Source: Lamellibrachia satsuma (lineage: Eukaryota; Annelida; Polychaeta; Sabellida; Siboglinidae). Taken from it: a stretch of DNA of 64,000 bases. Shown here piece after piece: positions 1-8,879 of this stretch; position 1 is the first letter of the stretch, and each line of letters begins with the position of its first letter. Under the pieces are notes generated by a model that made no database searches, was not told the origin of the DNA, and worked only from the letters and a program-made list of their open reading frames with translations. The stretch is from assembly GCA_033239005.1 (NCBI GenBank), contig BSQZ01000030.1:2659501-2723500 (forward strand). The letters run 5' to 3'. The translations under genes were made by a program, and so were the position numbers.

Positions 1-59
1 CTTTCTACACGTATTAGGTCTACCTGGCTAACGTATATGAAATAGTTCTGGCTTGTCAC

Positions 60-174
60 CCACTTGTCATTTCGCCTTTCGCCATCCAGTTGAACACATG
101 ATACAGGACGATGGCAACGCCGTCATTCAACAACGATTCGCCTTCTAACAAGATCGACAACTGCTTCGCCGCAC
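60..174 (-). CDS. Na+/H+ exchanger (SLC9C-like), exon with GESLLND motif
   Basis: Last visible exon of a minus-strand CPA1-type sodium/proton exchanger that continues beyond the left edge. It encodes about 38 residues with the family signature LLEGESLLNDG followed by a hydrophobic stretch (AIVLYHVFNWM). This segment belongs to the membrane transport core, which exchanges Na+ for H+ across a membrane. The acceptor is TTACAG before base 174 and the donor GG|GTGACA follows base 60. The two starting bases complete the glycine codon begun by the exon ending at 364, so the phase fits. The style of the motif resembles SLC9C (sperm NHE) and plant SOS1 more than NHE1-9, but that subfamily assignment is by eye. 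Confidence 0.85.
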
Positions 175-251
175 CTGTAACCGACACCAATATGTGTCAG
201 ACTTCATTTGGACTTTGTTGGAATTTGAACAATTAAGTAATTTACATAATT

Positions 252-295
<44 letters not shown>
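252..295. repeat. (CGG)14 trinucleotide repeat in exchanger intron
   Basis: Fourteen uninterrupted CGG triplets inside the 189-bp intron between the exons ending at 364 and starting at 174. In the sense (minus) RNA it reads as (CCG)n. It sits 121 bp from the donor and 77 bp from the acceptor, so it forms a large part of a very short intron. Confidence 0.95.
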
Positions 296-296
<1 letters not shown>

Positions 297-363
297 TGGA
301 ATCAAAGTGATGTTACATTGTTCGTCAATGAGACGCGTCGTGGGTGTGGTGTCTCGTCCTCAC

Positions 364-501
364 CTACGTCCTTCAGAACAGCGACGACTGCGACGGGGTC
401 CGTGGCGCTGACGATCGAACCGAACATCAGGGATACGCCCCAGCCCCAGCCGTATCCGAATACGTACGATGAGAAGCCGGCCGTCAACAGAGTAGCAATG
501 C
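364..501 (-). CDS. Na+/H+ exchanger (SLC9C-like), exon with SATDPVAVV motif
   Basis: Internal exon of the same exchanger. It encodes a glycine-rich transmembrane stretch (YVFGYGWGWGVSLMFGSI) and then the CPA1 hallmark SATDPVAVVAVLKDVG, whose ATDP/ND pair lies in the cation-transport core. The acceptor CACAG|GC starts the exon at 501. The donor G|GTGAGG follows base 364. The first two bases join the G left by the exon ending at 8086 to make a glycine codon, and the last G joins the exon at 174. The acceptor lies inside the first copy of a 55-bp tandem repeat (496-808), which is unusual and is described in the findings. Confidence 0.88.
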
Positions 502-808
502 CTGTGAAGGGCAAACACGTACACGGTGAAGGCTATTGTCATACGACTAGCAATGCCTATGAAGGGCAAACACGTACACGGTGAAGGTTATTGTCATACG
601 ACTAGCAATGCCTGTGAAGGGCAAACACGTACACGGTGAAGGCTATTGTCATACGACTAGCAATGCCTGTGAAGGGCAAACACGTACACGGTGAAGGCTA
701 TTGTCATACGACTAGCAATGCCTGTGAAGGGCAAACACGTACACGGTGAAGGCTATTGTCATACGACTAGCAATGCCTGTGAATAGCAAACACGTAGTGA
801 AGACTGCC
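496..808. repeat. 55-bp tandem repeat carrying a splice acceptor
   Basis: Five full copies of a 55-bp unit (starting at 496, 551, 606, 661 and 716) plus a degenerate partial copy from 771. On the minus strand each unit contains a pyrimidine-rich tract and AG followed by GCATTGCTA, the same junction that begins the exchanger exon at 501 (copy 2 reads CATAG rather than CACAG). The unit aligns without gaps to the first ~44 bases of that exon (about two thirds identical by my count), so it looks like a diverged, multiplied copy of the intron-exon boundary. Confidence 0.9.
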
Positions 809-987
809 ATCATAAGACAATGCATGTGAGGAGCAAATGCATGTATTACAATTTATCCGAAACAACCGGAAGTAAGCTACCCCGAGAACGCGCCGCAACA
901 TAAAAAAGGATTGCCGTTGTCAGAAGGTATTTTGACCCGCGTGGTGAAACGACCGGTGGATTAATCGTATTATAATCCACCGCGAGA

Positions 988-1208
988 ATGTATGTATGTA
1001 TGTATGTATGTATGTATGTATGTATGTATGTTTGTATGTATGTATGTATGTATGTATGTATGTACGTACGTACGTATGTATGTATGTATGTATGTATGTT
1101 TGTATGTTTGTATGTATGTATGTATGTTTGTATGTATGTATGTATGTATGTTTGTATGTATGTATGTATGTATGTATGTATGTATGTATGTATGTATGAA
1201 TGTTTGTA
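988..1208. repeat. (TATG)n microsatellite
   Basis: About 220 bp of TATG tetranucleotide with scattered TTTG and TACG variants. It abuts the retroposon copy at 1210-1308 and reads as its (CATA)n tail in the element's orientation. Open frames across it are artefacts of the repeat. Confidence 0.97.
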
Positions 1209-1209
1209 T

Positions 1210-1308
1210 GTTATTCTACTCCTCCTAGACGCCTTGTGTCTTGAACGTCAAACTTTCATGGATTCATATGTTCTGTTCCTATCAGTCCATTAAAGGGAAT
1301 AACAACAA
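1210..1308 (-). mobile_element. Internally deleted copy of a microsatellite-tailed retroposon
   Basis: Both ends match the longer copy at 4139-4489 in inverse orientation. The left part matches GTTATnCTACTCCnCCTAGACG and the right part CATTAAAGGGAATAACAAC. About 250 bp of the middle is missing. In the orientation of the 4139 copy, the end carrying CTAGG(A/T)GGAGTAG faces a microsatellite in both cases, as expected for the 3' tail of a SINE or LINE. No coding capacity is seen. Confidence 0.7.
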
Positions 1309-1528
1309 CGGTTGCTTGAAATTATATTATATTACATATTGTAGTATATTTCCATTTCCACAACACCGAAAAATTCATTATAATTCCATGAATTAATAAA
1401 TCCAAATAATACTCTGTTCTACCGGCTTATGCATATTTTTTGATAAGGAAGTGCTACGAGACTGGGACTTTCCATTCATTCACCGTAGCGTTGACAGCGA
1501 TAGCGGTTGTTTAGAAGGGACTGTCGGG

Positions 1529-1790
1529 ATGGTTTATTGTGAGGCATTTGATTGTAATGCAAACAGTAGTCAGAATAAAATAACATGTAGTTGGTTTAAG
1601 TTTCCTACGGAGCCAACTTTGTTTAAACGAGCAAACGTCAAGACGACGAAACACAGCCGGCTTTGCTCGCTTCGAGAAAACTTGTTTCGACTACGAACCG
1701 AACCAGAGAAGGTGCAGCCTTGGGTTATCCTGGTGCTAAAATATCTTTAGAAGAGGATGATATGTCCACATTATTCCCAGTAGTGGAAGC
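1529..1790 (+). pseudogene. THAP-type zinc finger fragment, frameshifted
   Basis: The frame beginning MVYCEAFDC with FKFPTEP and KHSRLCSL has the layout of a THAP DNA-binding domain (C-x4-C, then FP, then the second metal pair C-x2-H). The CSL is followed by arginine where the family has histidine. A THAP-like continuation (FEKTCFD) appears in another frame directly after it. A further THAP-like stretch (GAKISLEEDD) is in the third frame. At least two frameshifts and loss of the metal-ligand His therefore disable it. THAP domains occur in P-element-type transposases and host genes derived from them. It lies in the large exchanger intron, antisense to that gene. Confidence 0.6.
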
Positions 1791-2020
1791 TATGTTGATG
1801 CCACCAATCCGTAGAACACAGGCAGCGACACGGGCATCGGCGACCACGGTCCACCTAGGATCGAGGCGAACTGTCAGCGTGGATACAGGTGATGTCTGCT
1901 CAGGGTGAATTCGGCCCGGTGACATCGAATAGCATTCTTTGGAGAGTTCGGCCCGCAACTCTAATAACTTCGGCCCATAATCATTCCCCTATAGACTAGA
2001 GCGATAATTGTCGAAACCGG

Positions 2021-2247
2021 GCTAGTTGAGCCACCCAGGGCCCATGGGAGGGTTAGTTGAGCCACCCAGGGCCCATGGGAGGGTTAGTTGAGCCACCCAG
2101 GGCCCATGGGAGGGTTAGTTGCGCCACCCAGGGCCCATGGGAGGGTTAGTTGAGCCACCCAGGGCCCATGGGAGGGTTAGTTGCGCCACCCAGGGCCCAT
2201 GGGAGGGTTAGTTGAGCCATCCAGGGCCCATGGGAGGGTTAGTTGAG
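2021..2247. repeat. 31-bp tandem repeat, ~7 copies
   Basis: Unit GAGCCACCCAGGGCCCATGG plus GAGGGTTAGTT (31 bp), with GCGCC variants in alternate copies. It contains a GGGCCCATGGG near-palindrome. It lies in the exchanger intron and no coding origin was recognised. Confidence 0.95.
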
Positions 2248-2536
2248 CAGAGGTTAAAGAACGAAGATGAGTGTTCCTTACCCCAAAATACATCAAGGAA
2301 TTAATTTTTACGAACAAATTTAGACATCGGATAGCTGCTATAAGGCAACATATTAGCAGTTAGTTACACTGGTTGCGATTGACCTGTAAGTCTATAGTAA
2401 TTAAGTGTGTCAATTTATTAATTAAGCGTGTAGACTTGTCAGAGACGTGTTGTACCCATTGGGTAGATGCGCTGGCTGAGTTTTTATTAAATTTTAGTAC
2501 AAGGGCTATGGAAAGTACACAAATAAAGCATTTATA

Positions 2537-2952
2537 CTTACCAAGTCTTAACTGTGCCAGCTTACCAAGTTTTAATTGTGCCAGCTTACCAAGTCTTAGT
2601 TGTGCCAGCTTACCAAGTCTTAGTTGTGGCAGCTTACCAAGTCTTAGTTGTGGCAGCTTACCAAGTCTTAGTTGTGGCAGCTTACCAAGTCTTAGTTGTG
2701 CCAGCTTACAAAGTCTTAGTTGTGCCAGCTTACCAAGTCTTGGTTGTGCCAGCTTAACAAGTCTTCATTGTGCCAGCTTACCAAGTCTTGGTTGTGCCAG
2801 CTTACCAAGTCTTAATTGTGCCAGCTTGCCAAGTCTTAATTGTGCCAGCTTACCAAGTCTTAATTGTGCCAGCTTACCAAGTCTTAGTTGTGCCAGCTTA
2901 CCAAGTCTTAATTGTGCCAGCTTACCAAGTCTTAGTTGTGCCAGCTTACCAA
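2537..2952. repeat. 24-bp tandem repeat, ~17 copies
   Basis: Unit AGCTTACCAAGTCTTAGTTG plus TGCC. Because 24 is a multiple of three the array stays open and appears to encode repeats of SLPSLNCA within a 217-codon frame (2373-3026). There is no family match, signal peptide or conserved flank, so it is best read as a minisatellite. Variants at single positions (TTAAT/TTAGT/TTGGT) are interspersed. Confidence 0.9.
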
Positions 2953-3092
2953 CCCTATTTGAACAAGCTGAATATAATTATCTATCCATACTAGATATAT
3001 TATCTTGGTATAAAATTATTTACTAATAATCATAGTTTATGTGAGTAAAAGCAGTTTTGAGTTATGAATATAATTGTGCCATAGATATCAAA

Positions 3093-3345
3093 GTGGGGAG
3101 CGGTGGTCTAATGGTTAGAGCACCCGCCTGTCGATCGAGAGGACGGTGGTTCGATTCCACCTCCGCCATTTCGAAGCTTGGGCAATTTCGTTCACCCCTC
3201 TTTGCCCGTGTCTTTCGGAAGAGACATTAAAAGCCGTTGGTCCAAACTCCTGCGTTAGTTCAAGATTGGGCTGTTTGGAGTATAACTACTTGAGATTATG
3301 TACTTGAGATTAAATTTAATGAAAAATGGCTAACACTGCCTTCCC
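3093..3345 (+). mobile_element. tRNA-derived SINE, copy 1
   Basis: The head is tRNA-like. An A box TGGTCTAATGG lies at 3104-3114 and a B box GGTTCGATTCC at 3148-3158, matching the RNA polymerase III internal promoter consensus. The body contains GTCTTTCGGAAGAGACAT and AAAAGCCGTTGGTC, also found in the copy at 6112-6320. The acceptor-stem pairing is degraded (5' GGAGCGG against 3' CTCCGCC), so this is a retroposon and not a working tRNA gene. The 3' end is uncertain. Confidence 0.85.
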
Positions 3346-3386
3346 CTACTAACTAGAACTGAGTAGATCTGGCGTGTCACATCAGT

Positions 3387-3740
3387 CACTTAAACTTTAC
3401 TTTCTGACTTAACCATGAAAACGACCACCTAGAGCCGCCAAATTTCTCCTCATATATTTATCATACATATACACATGTCACATGGTCAAACATGACTCTT
3501 ACTTCCATGTAACGATAAAAAAAGCAAAAACAAAAACTACCTATAATCATCTACGCCTAGATCCGCGAATCTAGTCATAGGAGATGAAAATTTTTCGTTT
3601 ATTTTTATCTTTATTAGGAAGTAAGAGTAATGTTTGACCACGTCACATGTGTATGCGTGTGGTAGATACATGAGGAGAAGTTTGGCAGCTCTGTGTGGTC
3701 GTTTTCATGGTTCGGTCAGAAAATAAATAAGTTCGAAGTC
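3387..3740. mobile_element. Foldback (long inverted repeat) element
   Basis: The left arm (about 3387-3530) and right arm (about 3600-3740) are reverse complements over roughly 130-150 bp. Shared blocks include CCATGAAAACGACCAC, TTCTCCTCATGTAT and TGGTCAAACAT, ending in CTCTTACTTCC. A short unpaired centre separates them. This is the form of a non-autonomous foldback or MITE. No coding frame. Confidence 0.8.
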
Positions 3741-3799
3741 AAAGTCTACTGGCGTCGCTAAACTGCTCCGAAAGAGTCGAATTCGAAGATGATTCTGCG

Positions 3800-4138
3800 G
3801 TATCACTAGCCGCTAGCGGTTCAAAATCGTTACATTATACGTTTTATTTTGGAACATTTACATCGCCATCACTCGCTATAGTAACGCGAGTGGAACTATG
3901 CTGAAGCACTGCATAGAAACCACTAACTGAATGTAAGCCCATATCATCATTGACGTCACAAAACCACGTGATCGCTCTTCTCATTAACTTCGAATTTTTA
4001 AGCGCGCTTTGCGAGTTACACGCATTAAACATCTAATTTTACCTATAAATAAATGTTTCCTAAATGTTTCCTTTTGGCATGTAGTACATGCAATATTAAA
4101 CTTTGTGCACACACTGAAAAAGCATTTTAGCTAGTGCC
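3800..4138. other. Unassigned intronic spacer
   Basis: No gene, repeat or RNA recognised. A 62-codon minus-strand frame (3844-4032) has no recognisable domain and is probably chance. Confidence 0.4.
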
Positions 4139-4489
4139 TTGTTGTTATTCCCTTTAATGGGTTCAATACCCTGGACTGGCCGAGGCCCGAGTTTCTGCAC
4201 AGGCCACCTCGAATGATAGTGGGTTACATCACGTCCAGCGGATGAGGTGGTAGTGGCCTTTAGGTAAGTGAAGGCCAGTCAAGGCTCTCAATCTCGCTCG
4301 CAATTATACTTTTATGTGTGGTTTAGTCTGTCTAGTTGAGTGCCAACGAGCAGGGCCAACCGAAGCGTTGCAGCTGGTGTGGTTTCGCTACACATCTACG
4401 GTCCATCAAACTGAGACGACCGTGGTCGTAGATGAACCCGCGAAAGTTTGACGGCCGAGATGCAAAGCGTCTAGGTGGAGTAGCATAAC
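4139..4489 (+). mobile_element. Microsatellite-tailed retroposon, longer copy
   Basis: About 350 bp, starting TTGTTGTTATTCCC and ending CTAGGTGGAGTAGCATAAC, directly followed by a CA-rich microsatellite. The terminal block GAAAGTTTGACGGCCGAG ... CTAGGTGGAGTAG recurs at 52790-52850, and both ends recur at 1210-1308. The pattern, fixed 3' end plus different simple repeats, suggests a SINE or LINE-derived retroposon that seeds microsatellites. No open frame or Pol III boxes recognised. Confidence 0.65.
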
Positions 4490-4528
4490 ACACACGTGGG
4501 CGCACGCGCACACACGCACACGAACACA

Positions 4529-4565
<37 letters not shown>
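4490..4565. repeat. CA-rich microsatellite
   Basis: ACACACG/GCGCAC mixture followed by (CA)n. It follows directly on the retroposon 3' end at 4489. Confidence 0.95.
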
Positions 4566-4569
<4 letters not shown>

Positions 4570-6111
4570 GGTGGATCATAATGAGGTTGTCGTAACAAAG
4601 ATATACTACTACAGACACTTGGTCATTATTTGATGCACTTACCTTTCTAAGAATTTTTTATTTTTTAAGTGTCAATCTTAATGTAACACGAACACATTGA
4701 AAATGCTTAATCCTAACACTTTGATATACTATGTCTAACAGGAACGTGGCCAAAAGGTACGTGTCTAACAGTAACGTTAATCCCGCACCGTTACAAGTTT
4801 CATCATTTCCCGCGAAACGATCGTCGCGTAGTTGGAGTTTTGTTTAAATCTTCTTTTCATGTTGCTTTAGTCAAACTCTGGCCTGCATTCTCATTTGATT
4901 GCCTTGTACCTGTGTTGCGTGCTGCGAGCGTTGCATCAACACTAGGGATGTTATTATTTACCGGCCACCATCGTCCGGACGACATTCAAAGCATTTTAAT
5001 ATGTTTCTGAAAGAAATCGGCGAAATACTCGAACATGTCTGCAATCAGAAGACAGGTCTTATAATCCTAGGCGACTTCAATGTCCACTATGGAAACAGCA
5101 CTGATAACGAAGGCTGAAGTTCTTAATGACACCAAATGTATTACAACGTGTGTCATCTGCGACACACTGCCGTGGCAATATCCTTGATCTTGTCGTCACA
5201 CGAATGACGAATTCTGCCATAACTGTTGTGTCGGTTGAATCACTGATGACGGACCATCATGCCATTACATGCGATCTTGTTTCTACCAAACGACGACCAC
5301 TTCAAAAGACAATAGCTAACATGTTTGCGGCGACCTGCGTGACTCGTCACTAACCAATCCCGCTGATGACCAATGTACATGTACAATAATGTACAATAAT
5401 GTACAATAATGTACAATAATGAACTTTGTCTATTCTGGTCATAATAAACAAACATGCACCCGTCATCCAACGAACGATAAATGTGCGTCCAAGACAACCT
5501 TGATGAACTGAACACTTGCAGCTGATAAGACAGCAGGTTCGACGATCAGAACGTAAATGGTGTCATACGCGTGACGCATATAAGCAATGCATCGCCTCAA
5601 CCAAATCTGCTTTTTATTGCGCCGAAATTGAAGCATCGTCTCACGATACGAAAGCGATGTGCCGCATCACGAACAATTTGATGGTCCGTACTCGTAAGCC
5701 TTTGCTCCCTGAATGTGGCGATTAGTCGCTTACTTCACACATAAGACCATTGATATCGGTATGCAGTTGATGGCTGCACGCCCGCAGTGCCAACTGCCCG
5801 CATTCGTATGAGACATCGAATGCCGTATCGTGGAACCACTGTGTGACTTTCATCTGGCCAAAGTCAGTGACATCCGCGGTCTAGCTGAGAAGGCTTCCAG
5901 GAAATCTTCTTCAGACATTGACGTCATTCCTGGAACCATGTTTAAACCAAACATTGCATCACAACGCAAATACGATAGCACATGGATGTATTTTCGACAT
6001 ATTCCAGAGTGCGTATTCTGTCATGTAATTGGCAGGATCCATTTATCAGGATATTGACGCCAATGCTGGTTTAGAGAATGAGATCACCAGCTCTGTGAGT
6101 TCACAACAGTT

Positions 6112-6320
6112 TTTTTTACATATTCCTGTGTGGGATCTTTTACTTCCCCTGGCATAGACACCAGATAGAAGAGACCAACGGCTTTTACTGTCTCTTCCGA
6201 AAGACACAGGCAAAGTGGGGTGAACGAAATTGCTCAAGCTTCGAAACGGCAGAGGTGGTTTCGACCCCCGGTCCCTTCGACCGAAAGCCCGACGCACTAC
6301 CACACGACCACCGCACCCCA
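6112..6320 (-). mobile_element. tRNA-derived SINE, copy 2 (inserted in LINE)
   Basis: Minus-strand copy of the SINE at 3093. The A box TGGTCGTGTGG is at 6300-6310 and a B-box-like GGGTCGAAACC at 6257-6267. The body contains TGTCTTTCGGAAGAGACAG and AAAAGCCGTTGGTC, and a short A-run tail is at 6112. It interrupts the LINE ORF between its linker and RT. Confidence 0.85.
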
Positions 6321-7099
6321 CTAACAATTCTTTAAATTACTATAATTTAAATGAATTGTTAATTGTCCAATGCACAGCTGTGAAACAGACTTGGTACGCA
6401 TACAGGATGGTACACTGCTTTCTCTGGATAACAAGAAGATCGTGATACTTGTGTTACTTGATCTCAGTGCTGCCTTTGATACTGGCTGAAGTCGTATCTT
6501 TCACAGCGAACTCAGGCAATTAAAGTTGACAACGTCCTCTACTGTCTTGTACTCAATCGTGTTTAATTATCATATCCACAGTGAACAATCGAAAACGTGT
6601 TCAGCCTTCTGTTGATCAAGTCATTGATGTATGTTGCTGAGCCGTCGAAGCCGTGTATCCGTGACACCGATGTTCTACTCGATAACCCTAAGTCGATAAT
6701 GAATCAAGTGCGTCATGTTTGCCAGGTGGCATATTGTCACCTCCATAGCATCACGTTGATTAGGAGATGTCTGACCACCAATGCGTGCAAAACTATTGCA
6801 AACGCCTTAGTCATGTCGCGCCTGGATTACGGCAGCGCTATATTATATGGTCTGTCTGAGACGCAGTGGCGGAAGTTGCAGATGGTCCAGAATTCTGCTG
6901 CACGTCTCATTACTGGGACAAAGAGATGAGATCATATAACGCCTGTTCTGTACCGTCGACACCGACTGCCTGTACACCAGCGGATTGTATTCAAATTGCT
7001 ACTACTTGTTTATCGCGCTGTACACTATCCCGGCCCTAAACGCTTATCATCGTTTGTGACACAATACACGCCGACCAGATCACTGGGCCGGTTCTATGG

Positions 7100-7387
7100 A
7101 ATGCCCTGCCTCGCGCAGTCAGGAATGCCCCGCCTTATGCAGTCAGGAATGCCCTGCCTCACGCAGTCAGGAATGCCCCGTCTCACGCAGTCAGGAATGC
7201 CCTGCCTCACGCAGTCAGGAATGCCCCGTCTCACCCAGTCAGGAATGCCCTGCCTCACGCAGTCAGGAATGCCTTGCCTTACGCAGTCAGGAATGCCCTG
7301 CCTTACGCAGTCAGGAATGCCCTGCCTTACGCAGTTAGGAATGCCCTACCTTACGCAGTCAGGAACGTCCTGCCTTACGCAGTCAGG
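7100..7387. repeat. 24-bp repeat expanded from a LINE RT C-terminal motif
   Basis: Twelve 24-bp units at strict 24-base spacing, each reading AATGCCCTGCCTnACGCAGT plus CAGG. In the LINE frame they encode NALPxAVR. The first unit follows CTATGG (LW) and the last runs into AATGCTGACTCC (NADSAA), so the array is an in-frame expansion of a single LWNALPRAVRNADSAATF segment of the host LINE. Confidence 0.95.
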
Positions 7388-7654
7388 AATGCTGACTCCG
7401 CTGCTACGTTTAAGACATTGGTAAAGTACATTTGTTCCGACAGGCCTTCGTGCAACTTTGCACTTTGCTGCACTGATATTCCAGTGACATTTGACTATAC
7501 ATTTGATCTATGTATTTATGATGTTTTTAGAAACTAACTTATTCTACCTATTTATTTAACTAATTCAAGCACCTTATTTATTTTGGTTAATTAACCTGTT
7601 AGCTAATTTTACTTCTTCTTTTAATCTGTTTGAGCTCATTTTAATGTATTTTAC

Positions 7655-7760
7655 ACACACACTCACATGCATACGCACACGCACACGCACACGCACACGC
7701 ACACGCACACGCACACGCACACATTTTAATAATAATAATAATAATAATAGTAATAATAAC
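7655..7760. repeat. (CACACG)n hexamer and (AAT)n microsatellites
   Basis: A run of CACACG hexamers (about 7655-7722) followed by AAT triplets (about 7727-7758), at the 3' side of the LINE 3' UTR. It may be the LINE tail. The rest of the interval to the exon at 8086 has no gene; a hairpin with a GAAA loop lies at about 7934-7970. Confidence 0.9.
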
Positions 7761-8085
7761 AATCTATTTAAGTCACATAATTATCATACAAACCCAAATA
7801 AAATTGGACAATGTAGTACATTTTCATCTAAAAATGTTAGGTGTGATATGCTGCATCACCTTGTAACAAGACAACTATCGTAATTATAGTAGTATAAATA
7901 AATTGTTACGGGGATCTGTTTACTATAGGGTTGGCCACTTTCCTACAGGGGAAACCCTGCAGTAAAGTGACGCGGGGTCAGCATACTACACTGTATATAG
8001 CATTTCAAGCACCATATGATGCCGGCTTCTAACATTGACAATCAATGTGTGCTTAACGTGGACCGTGTGATCGTGTGATTGATAC

Positions 8086-8231
8086 CTAGACCCGGCAATG
8101 CTAGAATGGTGATCTGTGGGAACGATTTGAAGAACATGTGAGCCTCCATGGCGTAGGCCGACTCGAAGATGAGCACGGGCAGGAAGACGTAGAGTATCGT
8201 GTGCGGGTTCACTTCAGAATGTTCAATTTCC
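8086..8231 (-). CDS. Na+/H+ exchanger (SLC9C-like), exon with FLPVLIFES
   Basis: Internal exon of the exchanger. It encodes NPHTILYVFLPVLIFESAY followed by MEAHMFFKSFPQITILALPG, the family's FLPxLIFE helix and the next membrane helix. The acceptor is a strong TTGCAG before 8231. The donor CTAG|GTATCA follows 8086. The single starting base completes a lysine codon with the AA that ends the exon at 10973, and the final G pairs with the GC that opens the exon at 501. Good phase at both ends and family-typical order support a real gene. Confidence 0.88.
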
Positions 8232-8879
8232 CTGCAATGGCAGAAGAATAGAACCTCTAGGTACCATTTGACTACTCGGCATTTGTACACAATGTGTACT
8301 CTATGTTTGGCACCATGGAGGGGGGATGGGGGGCACTCAATACGTCGGCAGTATGCCATCCTTGAGATAAATTCCACATGTTATGTGTATGTTTTGTGCA
8401 TTAAGCACGTTGAAGTACGCAGCGCGTTTTTGTAAATATGGGTACATTTAGAATAACAGCTGAGATTTTATTTCAGGGCAACTTATTGTAATTTTAGTTA
8501 ACATTAATCTATGAATAAAATATGTTAGTGAATTACTTGATATCATATGTCGTGGAACAATGCAAATTTTGCACATTAAATATGTCGATGTATTCTAACC
8601 TGAGAAGGGGATAGTTTTGACAGATGTGTGTGCGTGGGAGTCAGCTGGATACATTATCAAAGATGGTATATTGGCAACGTATTGGGTGCCCCCCATCCCC
8701 ACCCCCGAGTGTGGCCTACCCAAAACTGATATAAGCAATTAAGTTTCTAGGCCAAGCCTTTGTTCACATTACGGTACATACAATTTACATTAAATATCTA
8801 GGCATCAGGATATATATAAAGTCTAAACTGTAAAGAATACATTATATGCAATCTAGCACATTAAAACAAATCTATAATG

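Larger units (their letters stand above)
4880..7560 (+). mobile_element. LINE (CR1/L2-like), degenerate, endonuclease plus RT
   Basis: Fragments in the order of a non-LTR retrotransposon ORF2. The APE endonuclease shows YRPPSSGRHS and ILGDFNVHYG near 4960-5100, then NILDLVVTR and MTDHHAITCDL near 5170-5280. A linker with RRSERKW lies near 5530. The RT motif [10 protein letters not shown] lies near 6450-6480. RT C-terminal blocks follow (SRLDYGSAILYGL, KLQMVQNSAARL) near 6810-6915. The terminal WNALPRAVR motif near 7097 is followed by ADSAATFKTLVK. Many stops and frame changes make it inactive. A SINE is inserted at 6112-6320 and a 10-bp TGTACAATAA repeat (about four copies) lies at 5379-5420. 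It lies in the exchanger intron, antisense to that gene. Confidence 0.85.

Noticed and set aside
988..1293. Overlapping MYVCMYVC open frames
   Set aside because: Pure (TATG)n microsatellite translation.
2373..3026. 217-codon frame with SLPSLNCA repeats as a secreted repeat protein
   Set aside because: The unit is 24 bp, so openness is automatic; no signal peptide, no flanking domain, and it lies in an intron of the exchanger gene on the opposite strand.
3093..3170. Functional tRNA gene
   Set aside because: A and B boxes are good but the acceptor stem does not pair properly and the SINE body follows directly; a second copy has the same body.
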